Part shown: positions 1 to 8,376 of the stretch, piece after piece
Layout of the letters: each line of letters starts with the position of its first letter
Numbering within the stretch: the stretch's first letter is position 1
From: Sphingomonas rosea
GTDB lineage: Bacteria > Pseudomonadota > Alphaproteobacteria > Sphingomonadales > Sphingomonadaceae
Direction: 5' to 3'
Assembly: GCF_039538065.1 (NCBI RefSeq)
Contig: NZ_BAABBR010000001.1
Span: forward strand, 2,270,501-2,334,500
Length of the DNA stretch: 64,000 bases
Translations under genes and position numbers: made by a program
The notes under the pieces: generated by a model
Told to the model about the DNA's origin: nothing
What the model saw: the letters and a program-made list of their open reading frames with translations, nothing else
The model's database searches: none

Positions 1-1
1 C

Positions 2-703
2 GAGATCAAGAACCCGCTGACGCCGATCCAGCTCGCGGCCGAGCGGATCCAGCGGCGCTTCGGCAAGGAAGTGCAGTCCGATCCCGAGACCTTCGGCCGG
101 CTGACCGAGACCATCGTTCGCCAGGTCGGCGACCTTCGCCGCATGGTCGACGAATTCTCCAATTTCGCGCGCATGCCGAAACCCGTGTTCCGCGAGGAGA
201 ATGTCCACGAGATCGCGCGCACGGCGCTGTTCCTGCACGAGGTCGCGCATCCGGGGATCAGCTTCACGCTCGATCCGAAGGCCGGCGACATCCGCATGGT
301 CTGCGACCGCCGCCAGCTTGGCCAGGCGCTGACGAACGTCGTCAAGAACGCGGTCGAAGCCATTGAGTCGCGGAAGGCCCGCGGCGAACACAGCCTCGCC
401 GGCGACCGTGTCGCGCTGGCGCTTAAGCGGACAGAGCAGCAGCTCGTGATCGACGTCACCGACACCGGCATCGGCCTGCCCGAGGAGCGCGAGCGGCTGA
501 CCGAACCCTATATGACGACGCGGGTCCGCGGGACCGGCCTCGGCCTCGCCATCGTCAAGAAAATCGTCGAGGAGCATGGCGGCGAGATCGCCTTCCTCGA
601 CCGCGCGGGCGGGGGCACCCACGTCCGCATCGCTTTCGACTTCGCCAAGCTCGCCGTGCTTGCCGAAGCCGCCGAACAGACGCCTGACGAGGAGACTGCG
701 TGA
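2..703 (+). CDS. ntrY: NtrY sensor histidine kinase, C-terminal part (5' end outside window)
   Basis: This is the catalytic end of a membrane sensor kinase that phosphorylates the response regulator NtrX, encoded directly downstream. The window opens inside the H-box: residues EIKNPLTPIQ are read from the first full codon. The phospho-acceptor His should lie just upstream, outside the window. An N-box (NVVKNAVEAIE, near 340-365), a D-box (DTGIGL, near 460-480) and a G-box (GTGLGLAIVKK) follow in normal order, so the HATPase domain is complete. The stop at 701-703 is one base from the ntrX start, which indicates an operon. The sensor, HAMP and PAS parts cannot be judged. Naming rests on the NtrX neighbour and the hfq-hflX context. 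Confidence 0.93.
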   Translation, partial: EIKNPLTPIQLAAERIQRRFGKEVQSDPETFGRLTETIVRQVGDLRRMVDEFSNFARMPKPVFREENVHEIARTALFLHEVAHPGISFTLDPKAGDIRMVCDRRQLGQALTNVVKNAVEAIESRKARGEHSLAGDRVALALKRTEQQLVIDVTDTGIGLPEERERLTEPYMTTRVRGTGLGLAIVKKIVEEHGGEIAFLDRAGGGTHVRIAFDFAKLAVLAEAAEQTPDEETA

Positions 704-704
704 C

Positions 705-2105
705 ATGGCTCTAGAAGTGCTGGTCGTGGACGACGAAGCCGACATTCGCGAGCTCGTGGCCGGCGTGCTCGAGGACGAAGGCTATGCCGTTCGCTCGGCC
801 GCCAATTCGACCGAGGCGCTCGAGGCGATCGAAAGCCGCCGCCCGAGCCTCGTCCTGCTCGATGTCTGGCTCCAGGGCTCGCGGCTCGACGGGCTGCAGC
901 TACTCGAGGAAGTGAAGCGGCGCGACAGCTCGCTTCCGATCCTGATGATCAGCGGACACGGCAATCTCGACACTGCGGTGGCGGCGATCCGCGAGGGCGC
1001 AGTCGACTTCATCGAGAAGCCGTTCGAGGCGAGCCGGCTGCTCCACCTCGTCGGCCGCGCGACCGAAACCGATCGGCTGCGGCGCGAGAATGCGCATCTC
1101 AAGGAGCGCATCGGGACCGAGGATCAGCTGAACGGCGCGTCGGTCGCGATCAACACCGTTCGCGCCACGCTGAAGCGCGTTGCGCCGACCGGCAGCCGCG
1201 TGCTGATCACCGGGCCCGCCGGCGTCGGCAAGGAGATTGCCGCGCGCACCATCCACAACTGGAGCACGCGCGCCGACGGGCCGTTCGTCACCGTCGCCGC
1301 CGCGCGGATGGACCCGGGCCGGGTCGAGGAGGAATTGTTCGGCTCCGAGGTCGATGGGGTCGCGCGCCCCGGTTTCCTCGAGCAGGCGCATGGCGGGACA
1401 TTGTTTCTCGACGAGATCGCCGACATGCCGATCACCACGCAGGGCAAGATCCTGCGCGTGCTGACTGACCAGAGCTTCACCCGGGTCGGCGGGCAGCGGC
1501 CGGTCAAGGTCGATGTCCGCGTCCTCTCGGCGACCTCGCGCAACCTCAGCGACGAGATCAGCGCGGGCCGCTTCCGCGAAGATCTCTATTATCGCCTGAA
1601 CGTGGTGCCGATCCGGATTCCGCCCCTGCGCGAGCGACGCGAGGACATTCCCGAGCTCGCGGTCCACTATCTGGCGCGCTTCGCTGCCGACCGCCGCATG
1701 CCCGCACCGAGCCTGTCGGACGAGGCGCTCGCCGCGCTCCAGGCGCACGATTGGCCGGGCAATGTCCGCCAATTGAAGAACATCATCGAGCGGACCGTCA
1801 TCATGGCGCCGACCGAGCGGCTGGGGCGGATCGACGTCGACCTGCTTCCCGCGGAGGTGCTCGACAGCGGTGGCTCGGGCGGGCTGTCCAATTCGACCCT
1901 GTCGATCATGGGCTCGCCGCTGCGCGAGGCCCGCGAAAGCTTCGAGCGCGAATACCTCCGGGTCCAGATCCGCCGCTTCTCGGGCAACATCAGCCGCACC
2001 GCGAGCTTCATCGGGATGGAGCGCTCGGCGCTGCACCGGAAACTCAAGGCGCTGGGGCTGGGCGACAAGGGACAGAATGGCGAAGACGAGCGTTCAGGTA
2101 GCTAG
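705..2105 (+). CDS. ntrX: NtrX nitrogen/redox response regulator lacking the GAFTGA loop
   Basis: This 466-aa response regulator is paired with NtrY. The receiver domain spans residues 3-115, with acidic pair D9/D10, phospho-acceptor D53 and K105. A central AAA+ domain has Walker A GPAGVGK at 170-176 and Walker B as LFLDEI. A C-terminal Fis-type HTH ends in the SALHRKLKALGL segment. I chose ATG 705 because the receiver fold begins there and it follows the ntrY stop. In sigma54 activators the segment between ELFG and the GGTLFLDE stretch carries GAFTGA. Here the sequence runs from ELFGSE to RPGFLEQ with no such loop. That deletion is known for several alphaproteobacterial NtrX proteins and suggests it does not act as a classical sigma54 activator. 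Confidence 0.95.
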   Translation: MALEVLVVDDEADIRELVAGVLEDEGYAVRSAANSTEALEAIESRRPSLVLLDVWLQGSRLDGLQLLEEVKRRDSSLPILMISGHGNLDTAVAAIREGAVDFIEKPFEASRLLHLVGRATETDRLRRENAHLKERIGTEDQLNGASVAINTVRATLKRVAPTGSRVLITGPAGVGKEIAARTIHNWSTRADGPFVTVAAARMDPGRVEEELFGSEVDGVARPGFLEQAHGGTLFLDEIADMPITTQGKILRVLTDQSFTRVGGQRPVKVDVRVLSATSRNLSDEISAGRFREDLYYRLNVVPIRIPPLRERREDIPELAVHYLARFAADRRMPAPSLSDEALAALQAHDWPGNVRQLKNIIERTVIMAPTERLGRIDVDLLPAEVLDSGGSGGLSNSTLSIMGSPLREARESFEREYLRVQIRRFSGNISRTASFIGMERSALHRKLKALGLGDKGQNGEDERSGS

Positions 2106-2149
2106 GGGCGCTTGGCGTCCCACAACGATAATAAGAAGAACGCCAAACA

Positions 2150-2653
2150 ATGCCGTCCAAACCCTTGTCCCTGCAGGATCATTTCCTGAACAGCCTGCGC
2201 CGGTCGAAGACTCCGGTGACCATCTTCCTAGTGAAGGGCGTGAAACTCACCGGGGTCATCACCTGGTTCGATGCCTTCTCGCTGCTGCTTCGCCGTGATG
2301 GGGTGAGCCAGCTGATCTACAAGCATGCGATGTCGACCATCATGCCGGCGCGGCCGCCGGCGGACCTCGACCTCACGGGCTTTCGCGGCGAGGGCGTGGA
2401 GGAGGGGAGGGCGACGCTTCAGGACCTGTTCCTCGCCGCCGCCATCCGCCAGCGTGAGGCGATGACGGTGTTCCTCGTCAATGGCGTCATGCTGCAGGGC
2501 GAAGTGGTCGCCTTCAACCGCTTCTCGATGCTGCTTGGCCGCGGCAATGAGGTGCAGCTCGTCTACAAGCATGCGGTCTCGACCATGCAGCCGGGAAGCC
2601 AGCTCCACCTCGGCGGGGTCGAACCCGACCCTGAGGAGGAGGACGAGAAGTGA
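2150..2653 (+). CDS. hfq: Hfq RNA chaperone with two tandem Sm domains
   Basis: Hfq pairs small RNAs with mRNAs, normally as a ring of six roughly 65-residue Sm domains. This 167-aa protein carries two complete domains. Domain 1 covers about residues 6-68 ([20 protein letters not shown] at 57-60). Domain 2 covers about 88-150 ([20 protein letters not shown] at 139-142). The Sm2 signature and proximal-face residues are kept in both copies. A linker of about 20 residues joins them, and an acidic tail ends the protein. ATG 2150 lies in an AG-rich leader 44 bases after ntrX. The stop overlaps the hflX start as GTGA. I infer that three chains could form a six-domain ring. Divergence between the copies argues against a recent duplication or an assembly artefact. 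Confidence 0.95.
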   Translation: MPSKPLSLQDHFLNSLRRSKTPVTIFLVKGVKLTGVITWFDAFSLLLRRDGVSQLIYKHAMSTIMPARPPADLDLTGFRGEGVEEGRATLQDLFLAAAIRQREAMTVFLVNGVMLQGEVVAFNRFSMLLGRGNEVQLVYKHAVSTMQPGSQLHLGGVEPDPEEEDEK

Positions 2654-3954
2654 GTACCGGTTTCGATCGCGCGGGCGGCGACGGGCTTCGACGGGGCGAG
2701 GCGGCGCTGGTGGTGCTGCCCGACCGCTCGAACGAGACCAACGCCCGGACCAGCGACGCCCGGCTCGACGAAGCGCAGGGGCTGGCCGAGGCGATCGGGC
2801 TCGACGTCACTGACCGCATGGCCTTCCGAATCCGCCAGCCGCGCCCCGCGACGCTGTTCGGCAAAGGACAGGTCGAGGAGATCGCCGCGCGCGCGGCGGA
2901 GCGTGACGCCAAGGTGCTCGTCGTCGATGCGGCGCTGACCCCGGTCCAGCAGAAGAACCTCGAGGACGGAACCAAGGCCAAGGTCATCGACCGCACCGGG
3001 CTCATTCTCGAGATCTTCGGCGAGCGCGCGGCGACTGCCGAAGGGCGCCTGCAGGTCGAACTCGCCCACCTCGACTATCAGGCCGGGCGGCTGGTCCGCA
3101 GCTGGACCCACCTCGAACGCCAGCGCGGCGGCTTCGGCTTCCTCGGCGGCCCCGGCGAAACCCAGATCGAGGCCGACCGCCGGCTGATCCGCGACCGAAT
3201 GGCCAAGATCCGCCGCGAGCTCGACCAGGTGAAGCGGACGCGCGCCCTCCACCGTGACCGCCGCAAGCGCGCGCCGTGGCCGATCATCGCGCTCGTCGGC
3301 TACACCAATGCCGGCAAGTCGACGCTGTTCAACCGCCTGACCCGCGCCAAGGTGTTCGCCGAGGACCTGCTGTTCGCGACGCTCGATCCGACGATGCGCG
3401 AGATCAGCGTGCCGGGCTTCGACAAGGCGATCCTGTCGGACACGGTGGGGTTCGTGTCGAACCTGCCGACCGAACTCGTCGCCGCCTTCCGCGCGACTCT
3501 CGAGGAGGTGGCGAGCGCCGACCTCATCCTCCACGTGCGCGACATCCACCACCCCGACAGCGACGCCCAGAAGGCAGACGTCGAGCAGGTGCTGGGCGAC
3601 CTTGGGATCGCAGCAGGCGAAGAGGGACCGCCGCGGCTCGAGATCTGGAACAAGGTCGATCTCCTCGAAGGCGCCGACCGCGAGGCGGTCGAGAACGAGG
3701 CCGACCGGCGTCATGACGTCATCACCGTGTCGGCGCTGAGCGGGGAGGGGACCGATCGCCTCCTGACCCGGGTCGGCGAACTGCTGCGCGAGGGCGCGGC
3801 GGTCCACCACCTCCGCCTCGCCAGCAGCGACGGCCAGCGCCTCGCCTGGCTCCACAGCCGCGGCGAAGTGCTGGAGAGCCGGCACGAGGGCGAGGAGATG
3901 TTCGTCGCGGTGCGGCTGAGCCCGGAGAACTGGCAGCGCTACCAGGGTCTGTAA
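2650..3954 (+). CDS. hflX: GTPase HflX
   Basis: HflX is a ribosome-associated GTPase of the TRAFAC class that splits or rescues stalled ribosomes during stress. The 434-aa product has the usual N-terminal HflX domain. A glycine-rich linker follows ([15 protein letters not shown]). The G domain has G1 GYTNAGKST near residue 217, G3 DTVGF, G4 NKVD and G5 SALSG. The GTG start at 2650 overlaps the hfq stop by four bases, so translation is probably coupled to hfq. The hfq-hflX pair is conserved across proteobacteria. In many alphaproteobacteria mazG follows directly; here it lies 3 kb away on the opposite strand. Confidence 0.96.
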   Translation: MSTGFDRAGGDGLRRGEAALVVLPDRSNETNARTSDARLDEAQGLAEAIGLDVTDRMAFRIRQPRPATLFGKGQVEEIAARAAERDAKVLVVDAALTPVQQKNLEDGTKAKVIDRTGLILEIFGERAATAEGRLQVELAHLDYQAGRLVRSWTHLERQRGGFGFLGGPGETQIEADRRLIRDRMAKIRRELDQVKRTRALHRDRRKRAPWPIIALVGYTNAGKSTLFNRLTRAKVFAEDLLFATLDPTMREISVPGFDKAILSDTVGFVSNLPTELVAAFRATLEEVASADLILHVRDIHHPDSDAQKADVEQVLGDLGIAAGEEGPPRLEIWNKVDLLEGADREAVENEADRRHDVITVSALSGEGTDRLLTRVGELLREGAAVHHLRLASSDGQRLAWLHSRGEVLESRHEGEEMFVAVRLSPENWQRYQGL

Positions 3955-4074
3955 GGTCGCCCGACCCTCCAAGTTGTCGATATTGGCGTGGACTTGGCAT
4001 GCGGCGACGGTCCGGTCGGGCTGCGATGTGAAAGAGCCATGCTGCCGTTCGGGTTCATTGCGACATGCGAAAAC

Positions 4075-4359
4075 CTACTTTGCGGGTGTTGGCGAAGCGG
4101 TTGCTCGCAAGCCCGTTTGGGCGTCAGTGCCATCGCGGTTTCGAGGGTGGGGAAGATCCATCGGGAAATAGCGAGGAGGGCTCCTCGCCACCAAATGCCC
4201 GCCTTCGTTCACCCAGGCGTCCTCGGCAGATGCATCGCCGGCATCCTCGGCCGCGCTGGAGGCCGCACGATGGCTGGTTGCCGCCTGTCGGTTCACTTCT
4301 TCCGCAGCGGACCGAAAGATCGTGAAGTGCGGGCCGGAGGCCGTTGATTTGTTGGGCAT
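4075..4359 (-). CDS. hypothetical small protein (94 aa)
   Basis: I do not recognise this protein. Support comes from a near-ideal ribosome binding site (GGAGAG, five bases before ATG 4359-4357) and from a protein-like N-terminal half. Residues 1-57 begin MPNKSTASGPHFTIFRS and continue as an Ala/Ser/Glu-rich probable helix. The last 35 residues are Pro/Arg-rich and less convincing, so the true end could be affected by decay. Third-position GC is lower than in adjacent core genes, which hints at acquired or weakly constrained sequence. It is divergent from the small operon at 4612-5267. Confidence 0.42.
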   Translation of the reverse strand: MPNKSTASGPHFTIFRSAAEEVNRQAATSHRAASSAAEDAGDASAEDAWVNEGGHLVARSPPRYFPMDLPHPRNRDGTDAQTGLRATASPTPAK

Positions 4360-4588
4360 CGTCACTCTCCACGGGAGCGGGAGCAGACTGTCTCTCAGTC
4401 GCACGTGCTCGACGGGATGTGCGATGCCACGCTTCTACGCCTTTCGCGGTCGCCAGGCCATGGCATCCGAAAGAAAGCCCGTATCCGCCTGCATTTCGCA
4501 ATGAGCAGGGATTGTATAGGCCGCGCACCATCCCCACATCGTGATCAGCGCGCTGACGATCGAGCGATGTGCGCCTGAGAGATAGCTG

Positions 4589-4605
4589 CTCCCGCTCCGT
4601 GGGAG
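4589..4605 (+). promoter_or_regulatory. hairpin covering a ribosome binding site
   Basis: CTCCC (4589-4593) can pair with GGGAG (4601-4605) across a seven-base loop. The right arm is the purine-rich ribosome binding site of the short gene starting at ATG 4612. Folding would hide the site and could control translation. The stem is only five base pairs, so this is a weak prediction. Confidence 0.3.
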
Positions 4606-4611
4606 ATCAAC

Positions 4612-4791
4612 ATGGCGCTTTCACCCATCGACAGTCTGGCAGATGTGCCTACCGCAAGGGGGGTTGCGCGGCTTCGCGCGAGCCTGATCCATGACTGCGA
4701 GCAGGGGCTCGTCAGTCCGCTTCGCTACGATCATCGCGCGCGCGTGCTCCGGCAGCAGGAAGCGCTCCTCGCCAATCGCTCGCGCCGCTGA
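4612..4791 (+). CDS. hypothetical small protein (59 aa)
   Basis: This is a short frame with a good ribosome binding site (GGGAG, six bases before ATG 4612). The product begins MALSPIDSLADVPTARGV and ends in an Arg-rich helix (LRQQEALLANRSRR). It has no membrane segment or signal peptide. It lies 45 bases upstream of the next small gene on the same strand and is probably co-transcribed with it. I do not recognise a family. Confidence 0.45.
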   Translation: MALSPIDSLADVPTARGVARLRASLIHDCEQGLVSPLRYDHRARVLRQQEALLANRSRR

Positions 4792-4836
4792 TGCAGCGCC
4801 GCTCCTCATCCTCCCAGAAGCGACAGGAACCCAGCC

Positions 4837-5028
4837 ATGCACGGCTCAGATAACGATCACGATCAGGCCGAGCATTCAGCTTCGGTCCCCGCCCCGGAAC
4901 ACGTCCCCCACGCCCTGCTGACGGAGCTCGGTATCGTATCGCGCCAGCAGACGAGCTTCGAGTGGGGCGGCTTTCGCTACACGAATGCCCTCGATGCCAT
5001 CGCCGCCGCCAAGCGAGCGAGGAAATGA
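4837..5028 (+). CDS. hypothetical small acidic protein (63 aa)
   Basis: The 63-aa product starts MHGSDNDHDQAEHS, a His/Asp-rich N-terminus. A conserved-looking core follows (LLTELGIVSRQQTSFEWGGFRYTNALDAIAAAKRA). A purine-rich site (ACAGGAA) precedes ATG 4837. The stop overlaps the start of the next gene as ATGA at 5025-5028, strong evidence that both are translated and coupled. No known family recognised. The partner is a two-helix membrane protein, so this could be its soluble cytoplasmic partner (inference). Confidence 0.6.
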   Translation: MHGSDNDHDQAEHSASVPAPEHVPHALLTELGIVSRQQTSFEWGGFRYTNALDAIAAAKRARK

Positions 5029-5267
5029 TCGTGCCGATCATCACCCAATTGGGGCTCGCGCAACTGGTCGCTACCGGCGCCGTCATCATGCTCGGTTTCG
5101 GACTGCTGCAGTCGAAATCGCTGCGGGTGAGGCTGGCACTGGATGCCGCAAGCAAGCGCCGGGGCACCGAGCGGGCGTCGCATGCGACATCGGGCCTGCT
5201 GTTCGGCGCGCTCGCGCTGGCGATCATTGCCGCGGGAATTGCCGGGTCGGCGATCGTTCTCGGGTGA
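5025..5267 (+). CDS. small two-helix membrane protein (80 aa)
   Basis: ATG 5025 overlaps the preceding stop by four bases. The product has two predicted membrane segments, about residues 10-30 (LGLAQLVATGAVIMLGFGLL) and 58-79. A positively charged loop between them (KRRGTER) suggests a cytoplasmic loop. It is the last gene of the probable operon 4612-5267. Family not recognised. The length, hydrophobicity and coupling make it a credible gene of unknown function. Confidence 0.6.
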   Translation: MIVPIITQLGLAQLVATGAVIMLGFGLLQSKSLRVRLALDAASKRRGTERASHATSGLLFGALALAIIAAGIAGSAIVLG

Positions 5268-5370
5268 CGTCAGTTTGCCCTCGGCCTCGCGGCGTGCGGC
5301 CATGTGCCGGTGAGGCCAATCGCACCGTCTAGCCCTTGTGAGGCGAGGTCATCCGACCCACTTGGGGGTC

Positions 5371-6372
5371 ATGCTTCCTCTTTCCGTTCTCGACCTGTCC
5401 CCCGTTCCGGAGGGCAGCGACCCCGGCGCGTCGCTGCGCAATTCGGCCGACCTCGCGCGCCATGCCGAGGGGCTTGGCTACCAGCGCTATTGGATGGCCG
5501 AGCATCACTCGATGCCCGGGATTGCGAGCGCGGCGACGTCGGTGGCGCTGGCGTTTGTGGGGTCGCAGACCTCGACCATCCGGATCGGGGCGGGGGGTGT
5601 CATGCTGCCCAACCATGCGCCATTGCTGATCGCCGAGCAGTTCGGGACGCTGGAATCGCTTTATCCGGGCCGCGTCGACCTCGGGCTCGGCCGCGCGCCC
5701 GGAACCGACCAGGCCGCGGCCTATGCGATGCGCCGCAACCTGTCGTCAGGGGCTGACCAGTTCCCGAGCGATGTGGTTGAGCTGCAAGGCTATTTCGCCG
5801 GTACTAACGGCCGCGTGAAGGCGATCCCAGGGGAGGGGCTGACTATCCCGCTGTGGATCCTCGGCTCGAGCACCTTCGGTGCGCAGCTGGCGGCGATGCT
5901 GGGGCTGCCCTACGCCTTCGCCTCGCATTTCGCGCCGGCGCAGATGATGGACGCGATCGCCATCTACCGGCGGAACTTCACGCCCTCGGCGCAGCTTGCC
6001 GAGCCCTATGTCATGCTCGGATTCAACGCGATCGTCGCGGATACCGACGAGGAGGCCGAACTCCTCGCGACCTCGGTGCAGCAGGCGTTCGTGAACCTTC
6101 GCACCGGCCAGCCGGGCAAGCTCCCGCCGCCGCGCGCCGGGTTTGCCGACACCTTGCCGCTCGAGGCGCGGGCGATGCTGCAGCAGGTGCTGAGTTGCTC
6201 GGCGATTGGCAGCGTCGCCACGGCCCGGGCCCAGCTCGCCGAGTTCGTCGAGCGCGCCAAGCCCGACGAACTGATGGTGACCGCGCAGATCCACGACCAC
6301 CAGGCGCGCTTGCGGTCGTACGGACTGCTGGTGGAAGCTGCCAAGCAGCCCGAGCCGGCGCTGGCGGGCTGA
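5371..6372 (+). CDS. luciferase-like (LLM class) flavin-dependent oxidoreductase
   Basis: The 333-aa protein belongs to the bacterial luciferase-like family, FMN- or F420-dependent monooxygenases with a TIM-barrel fold. Signature segments are [10 protein letters not shown] at the N-terminus, [13 protein letters not shown], the [14 protein letters not shown] stretch and [14 protein letters not shown]. These match the MsnO8/YhbW-like subgroup. I chose ATG 5371, preceded by a GGGGG run, because the barrel begins immediately after it; an upstream in-frame ATG at 5338 is less likely. The substrate cannot be read from sequence. It stands alone after the small operon and converges on the minus-strand gene at 6382. 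Confidence 0.88.
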   Translation: MLPLSVLDLSPVPEGSDPGASLRNSADLARHAEGLGYQRYWMAEHHSMPGIASAATSVALAFVGSQTSTIRIGAGGVMLPNHAPLLIAEQFGTLESLYPGRVDLGLGRAPGTDQAAAYAMRRNLSSGADQFPSDVVELQGYFAGTNGRVKAIPGEGLTIPLWILGSSTFGAQLAAMLGLPYAFASHFAPAQMMDAIAIYRRNFTPSAQLAEPYVMLGFNAIVADTDEEAELLATSVQQAFVNLRTGQPGKLPPPRAGFADTLPLEARAMLQQVLSCSAIGSVATARAQLAEFVERAKPDELMVTAQIHDHQARLRSYGLLVEAAKQPEPALAG

Positions 6373-6381
6373 GGCTATTCC

Positions 6382-6903
6382 TCAGTAGATTTTGCCCCAT
6401 CCGGCGACGCCGCGAAGCTCACCATTGTCGCTGAACGTCAGAACGACGCCATGCTCCCCGTCCCAGGCGGCGCGGCCTTCGACCTGAGCGATGATGTTCT
6501 CGCTGCGGTCGGTGGTTACGATGATCGAATCGAACGCAGTGAGGGGCCAAACCTCCGACGGCGCTGCCGCTGCTCTTGGGTTGAGAAACTTCGATCCTTG
6601 CGCCTTCTCCCAATCAAGCTGCTCCTGCGCAGTCTCGAAGTCGCCGTCGTCGATCGCTTCGCTGTAGAAATCGAATAACGCCGTCTCGATTGCCGATCGA
6701 TCGTCGACGGGCATGGTGGCCAGTGTCTCGACCGTGCGGATGCACGCCTCGAGCGAGAGCCTTCCGGGTCGGAAGGTGACACTGAGCTGCCGGTCGGACA
6801 GGGCGGGAAGGGTGATACCCATTTGCGACCGAAAGAAGGACGCTTCCAGCGTTGCGGCAATGTTCTGACTGTCCGACAAATCGTCAACCCCTGGAGACCT
6901 CAA
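6382..6903 (-). CDS. hypothetical protein (173 aa)
   Basis: This acidic soluble protein lies directly behind mazG. A TTG at 6903-6901 overlaps the mazG stop, so it may be read by coupling. An alternative start is ATG 6822. The N-terminal half contains PALSDRQLSVTFRPGRLS and a helical Glu/Asp-rich middle. The C-terminus (EHGVVLTFSDNGELRGVAGW) resembles the beta-rich ends of DUF6985-type immunity-like proteins, but that resemblance is from memory and weak. No signal peptide or membrane segment. Function unknown. Confidence 0.7.
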   Translation of the reverse strand: MRSPGVDDLSDSQNIAATLEASFFRSQMGITLPALSDRQLSVTFRPGRLSLEACIRTVETLATMPVDDRSAIETALFDFYSEAIDDGDFETAQEQLDWEKAQGSKFLNPRAAAAPSEVWPLTAFDSIIVTTDRSENIIAQVEGRAAWDGEHGVVLTFSDNGELRGVAGWGKIY

Positions 6904-7712
6904 TCACGCGTGAATGTGGCGCCCCGCTTTGCCGCAGTCCACAGCGCCTCTTTCTCGTCGAGGCTCATGTCACCGAAGCCGGGCGCCTGTTCGATGCTGC
7001 GGAAACGCTTCTCGAACTTGGCATTGGCTTTGCGCAGCGCCTCTTCGGGATTGATCTTGAGAAAGCGTGCGAGGTTGGTGACCGCGAACAGGAGGTCGCC
7101 GATCTCTTCCTCGCGGTGGGCGTCGTCGGTCGCGCTGTCGACCTCGGCGAGCTCCTCCAAAATCTTGGCCCGGGCGCCGCTGGCGTCGGGCCAGTCGAAG
7201 CCGGTGCGGGCGGCGCGCTTCTGGAGCTTCACCGCGCGTTCGAGCGCGGGCAGGCCGAGGGCGACGCCGGCGAGGACGCTCGGGTCGGCATCGGCCTTGG
7301 CGGCGCGCTCGGCGGCCTTGATCTCTTCCCAGCGGTGGTGGCCGCCGGTAGCGTCGTCGCCGAAGATGTGCGGATGGCGGCGCTCCATCTTGTCGCTGAT
7401 GCCGTCGAGGACCTGGTTCAGCGTGAAATGGCCGGCCTCGGCCGCCATCTGCGCGTGGAAGACGATCTGGAGCGCGAGGTCGCCGAGCTCGTCCTTGAGG
7501 TCGGCCATGTCGCCACGCGCGATCGCGTCGGCCACCTCATAGGCTTCCTCGATCGTATAGGGCGCGATCGTCGCGAAGGTCTGCACAGTGTCCCATTCGC
7601 AACCCGTTTGCGGATCGCGCAGCCGAGCCATGACATTCATCAATCGCTCGAGCGCGGCAGCCGCGTCGGGCTGGTCGTGGATGACGGCGGGGGCTTCGGA
7701 AACGGCGCTCAT
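6900..7712 (-). CDS. mazG: nucleoside triphosphate pyrophosphohydrolase MazG
   Basis: MazG hydrolyses (d)NTPs to monophosphate and pyrophosphate, cleaning the nucleotide pool and influencing (p)ppGpp levels. The 270-aa product has the two all-alpha MazG repeats expected of the full-length enzyme. Repeat 1 carries EEAYEVADAI and DELGDLALQIVFH; repeat 2 carries EELAEVDSA and EEEIGDLLFAVTNLARF. Acidic Mg-binding residues are intact in both. The N-terminal segment RLRDPQTGCEWD is typical. The gene is divorced from hflX by about 3 kb and lies on the opposite strand, which is a departure from the common hfq-hflX-mazG order. Confidence 0.95.
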   Translation of the reverse strand: MSAVSEAPAVIHDQPDAAAALERLMNVMARLRDPQTGCEWDTVQTFATIAPYTIEEAYEVADAIARGDMADLKDELGDLALQIVFHAQMAAEAGHFTLNQVLDGISDKMERRHPHIFGDDATGGHHRWEEIKAAERAAKADADPSVLAGVALGLPALERAVKLQKRAARTGFDWPDASGARAKILEELAEVDSATDDAHREEEIGDLLFAVTNLARFLKINPEEALRKANAKFEKRFRSIEQAPGFGDMSLDEKEALWTAAKRGATFTRD

Positions 7713-7778
7713 GCGACCTCATCTGTAAGTCTGATAATATGTATTATGTTAAGTGGGCGATAGAGAGGTGGGCGGCAA

Positions 7779-8375
7779 TCAGCCTTCCAGCACCAGCCAG
7801 CGTCCCTCGACGCTCCAGCGCCGCAGGCTCGTCAGATAGTTCATGCCGAGCACGTTCAGTTCGTCCCCGTCGGCGACGAACAGCTTCACGTCCTTGCGCG
7901 CGATGTCGCCGATGGTGACCGTGTCGGCGTTGGCGCGGGCCATCTTGATGAGGCCGTTGCCAGTGCGCACGAGCTGGTTGCGCTGGTCGCCAACGGGCAC
8001 GCCGGCAAGCGCGGCGGTCTTGCGGCCGATCGTGGTCATGGTCGCGCCGCTGTCGACGAGGAAGTCGACCGGCACGCCGTTGACGTGCGCCTGGATCCAG
8101 AAATGGCCATCGACCGCAAGCGGCACCCGGAGCGTCGTCCCGTCGCCGAGCCGGACCGGACGCCCGGTCGCTTCGGCCTCGAGCCGCTGTGCGACATAGT
8201 TGAGATCGTCTCTGAAGCTGAAGACGATGAAGCCGGCGCCGAAGATGAAGACGAAGGCGATGATCGAAGTGATCCCGCGCAGCACCGGTGCGCGGCGGCC
8301 GATCAGCGCGCCCAGCACGAGCATGCCCGCCATCAGGAGGTACAGGCCGCCCAGTTGAAGGTCGTTGGTCAGCAT
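7779..8375 (-). CDS. membrane-anchored retropepsin-like aspartic protease (second of tandem pair)
   Basis: The 198-aa protein matches the clan AA aspartic protease family often annotated as TIGR02281. It has two hydrophobic N-terminal segments (about residues 8-25 and 35-52) followed by a single protease domain. The catalytic motif is FLVDSGATMTTI (Asp-Ser-Gly), and GMNYLTSL closes the fold. One such domain must dimerise to form an active site. ATG 8375 is one base after the stop of the paralogous upstream gene. The protease domain is probably periplasmic. Substrate unknown. Confidence 0.88.
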   Translation of the reverse strand: MLTNDLQLGGLYLLMAGMLVLGALIGRRAPVLRGITSIIAFVFIFGAGFIVFSFRDDLNYVAQRLEAEATGRPVRLGDGTTLRVPLAVDGHFWIQAHVNGVPVDFLVDSGATMTTIGRKTAALAGVPVGDQRNQLVRTGNGLIKMARANADTVTIGDIARKDVKLFVADGDELNVLGMNYLTSLRRWSVEGRWLVLEG

Positions 8376-8376
8376 C

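Larger units (their letters stand above)
3955..4611. other. 657-base stretch after hflX with little recognisable coding content
   Basis: No conserved gene is visible between the hflX stop and the first short + strand gene. Codon use in the open frames here is mixed and unlike the strongly GC3-biased neighbours. The only candidate gene I support is the short minus-strand frame at 4075-4359, which has a good ribosome binding site. Positions 4360-4611 would then hold divergent promoters for that gene and for the short operon starting at 4612. I found no convincing -35/-10 pair, RNA gene or mobile-element end. Confidence 0.5.
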
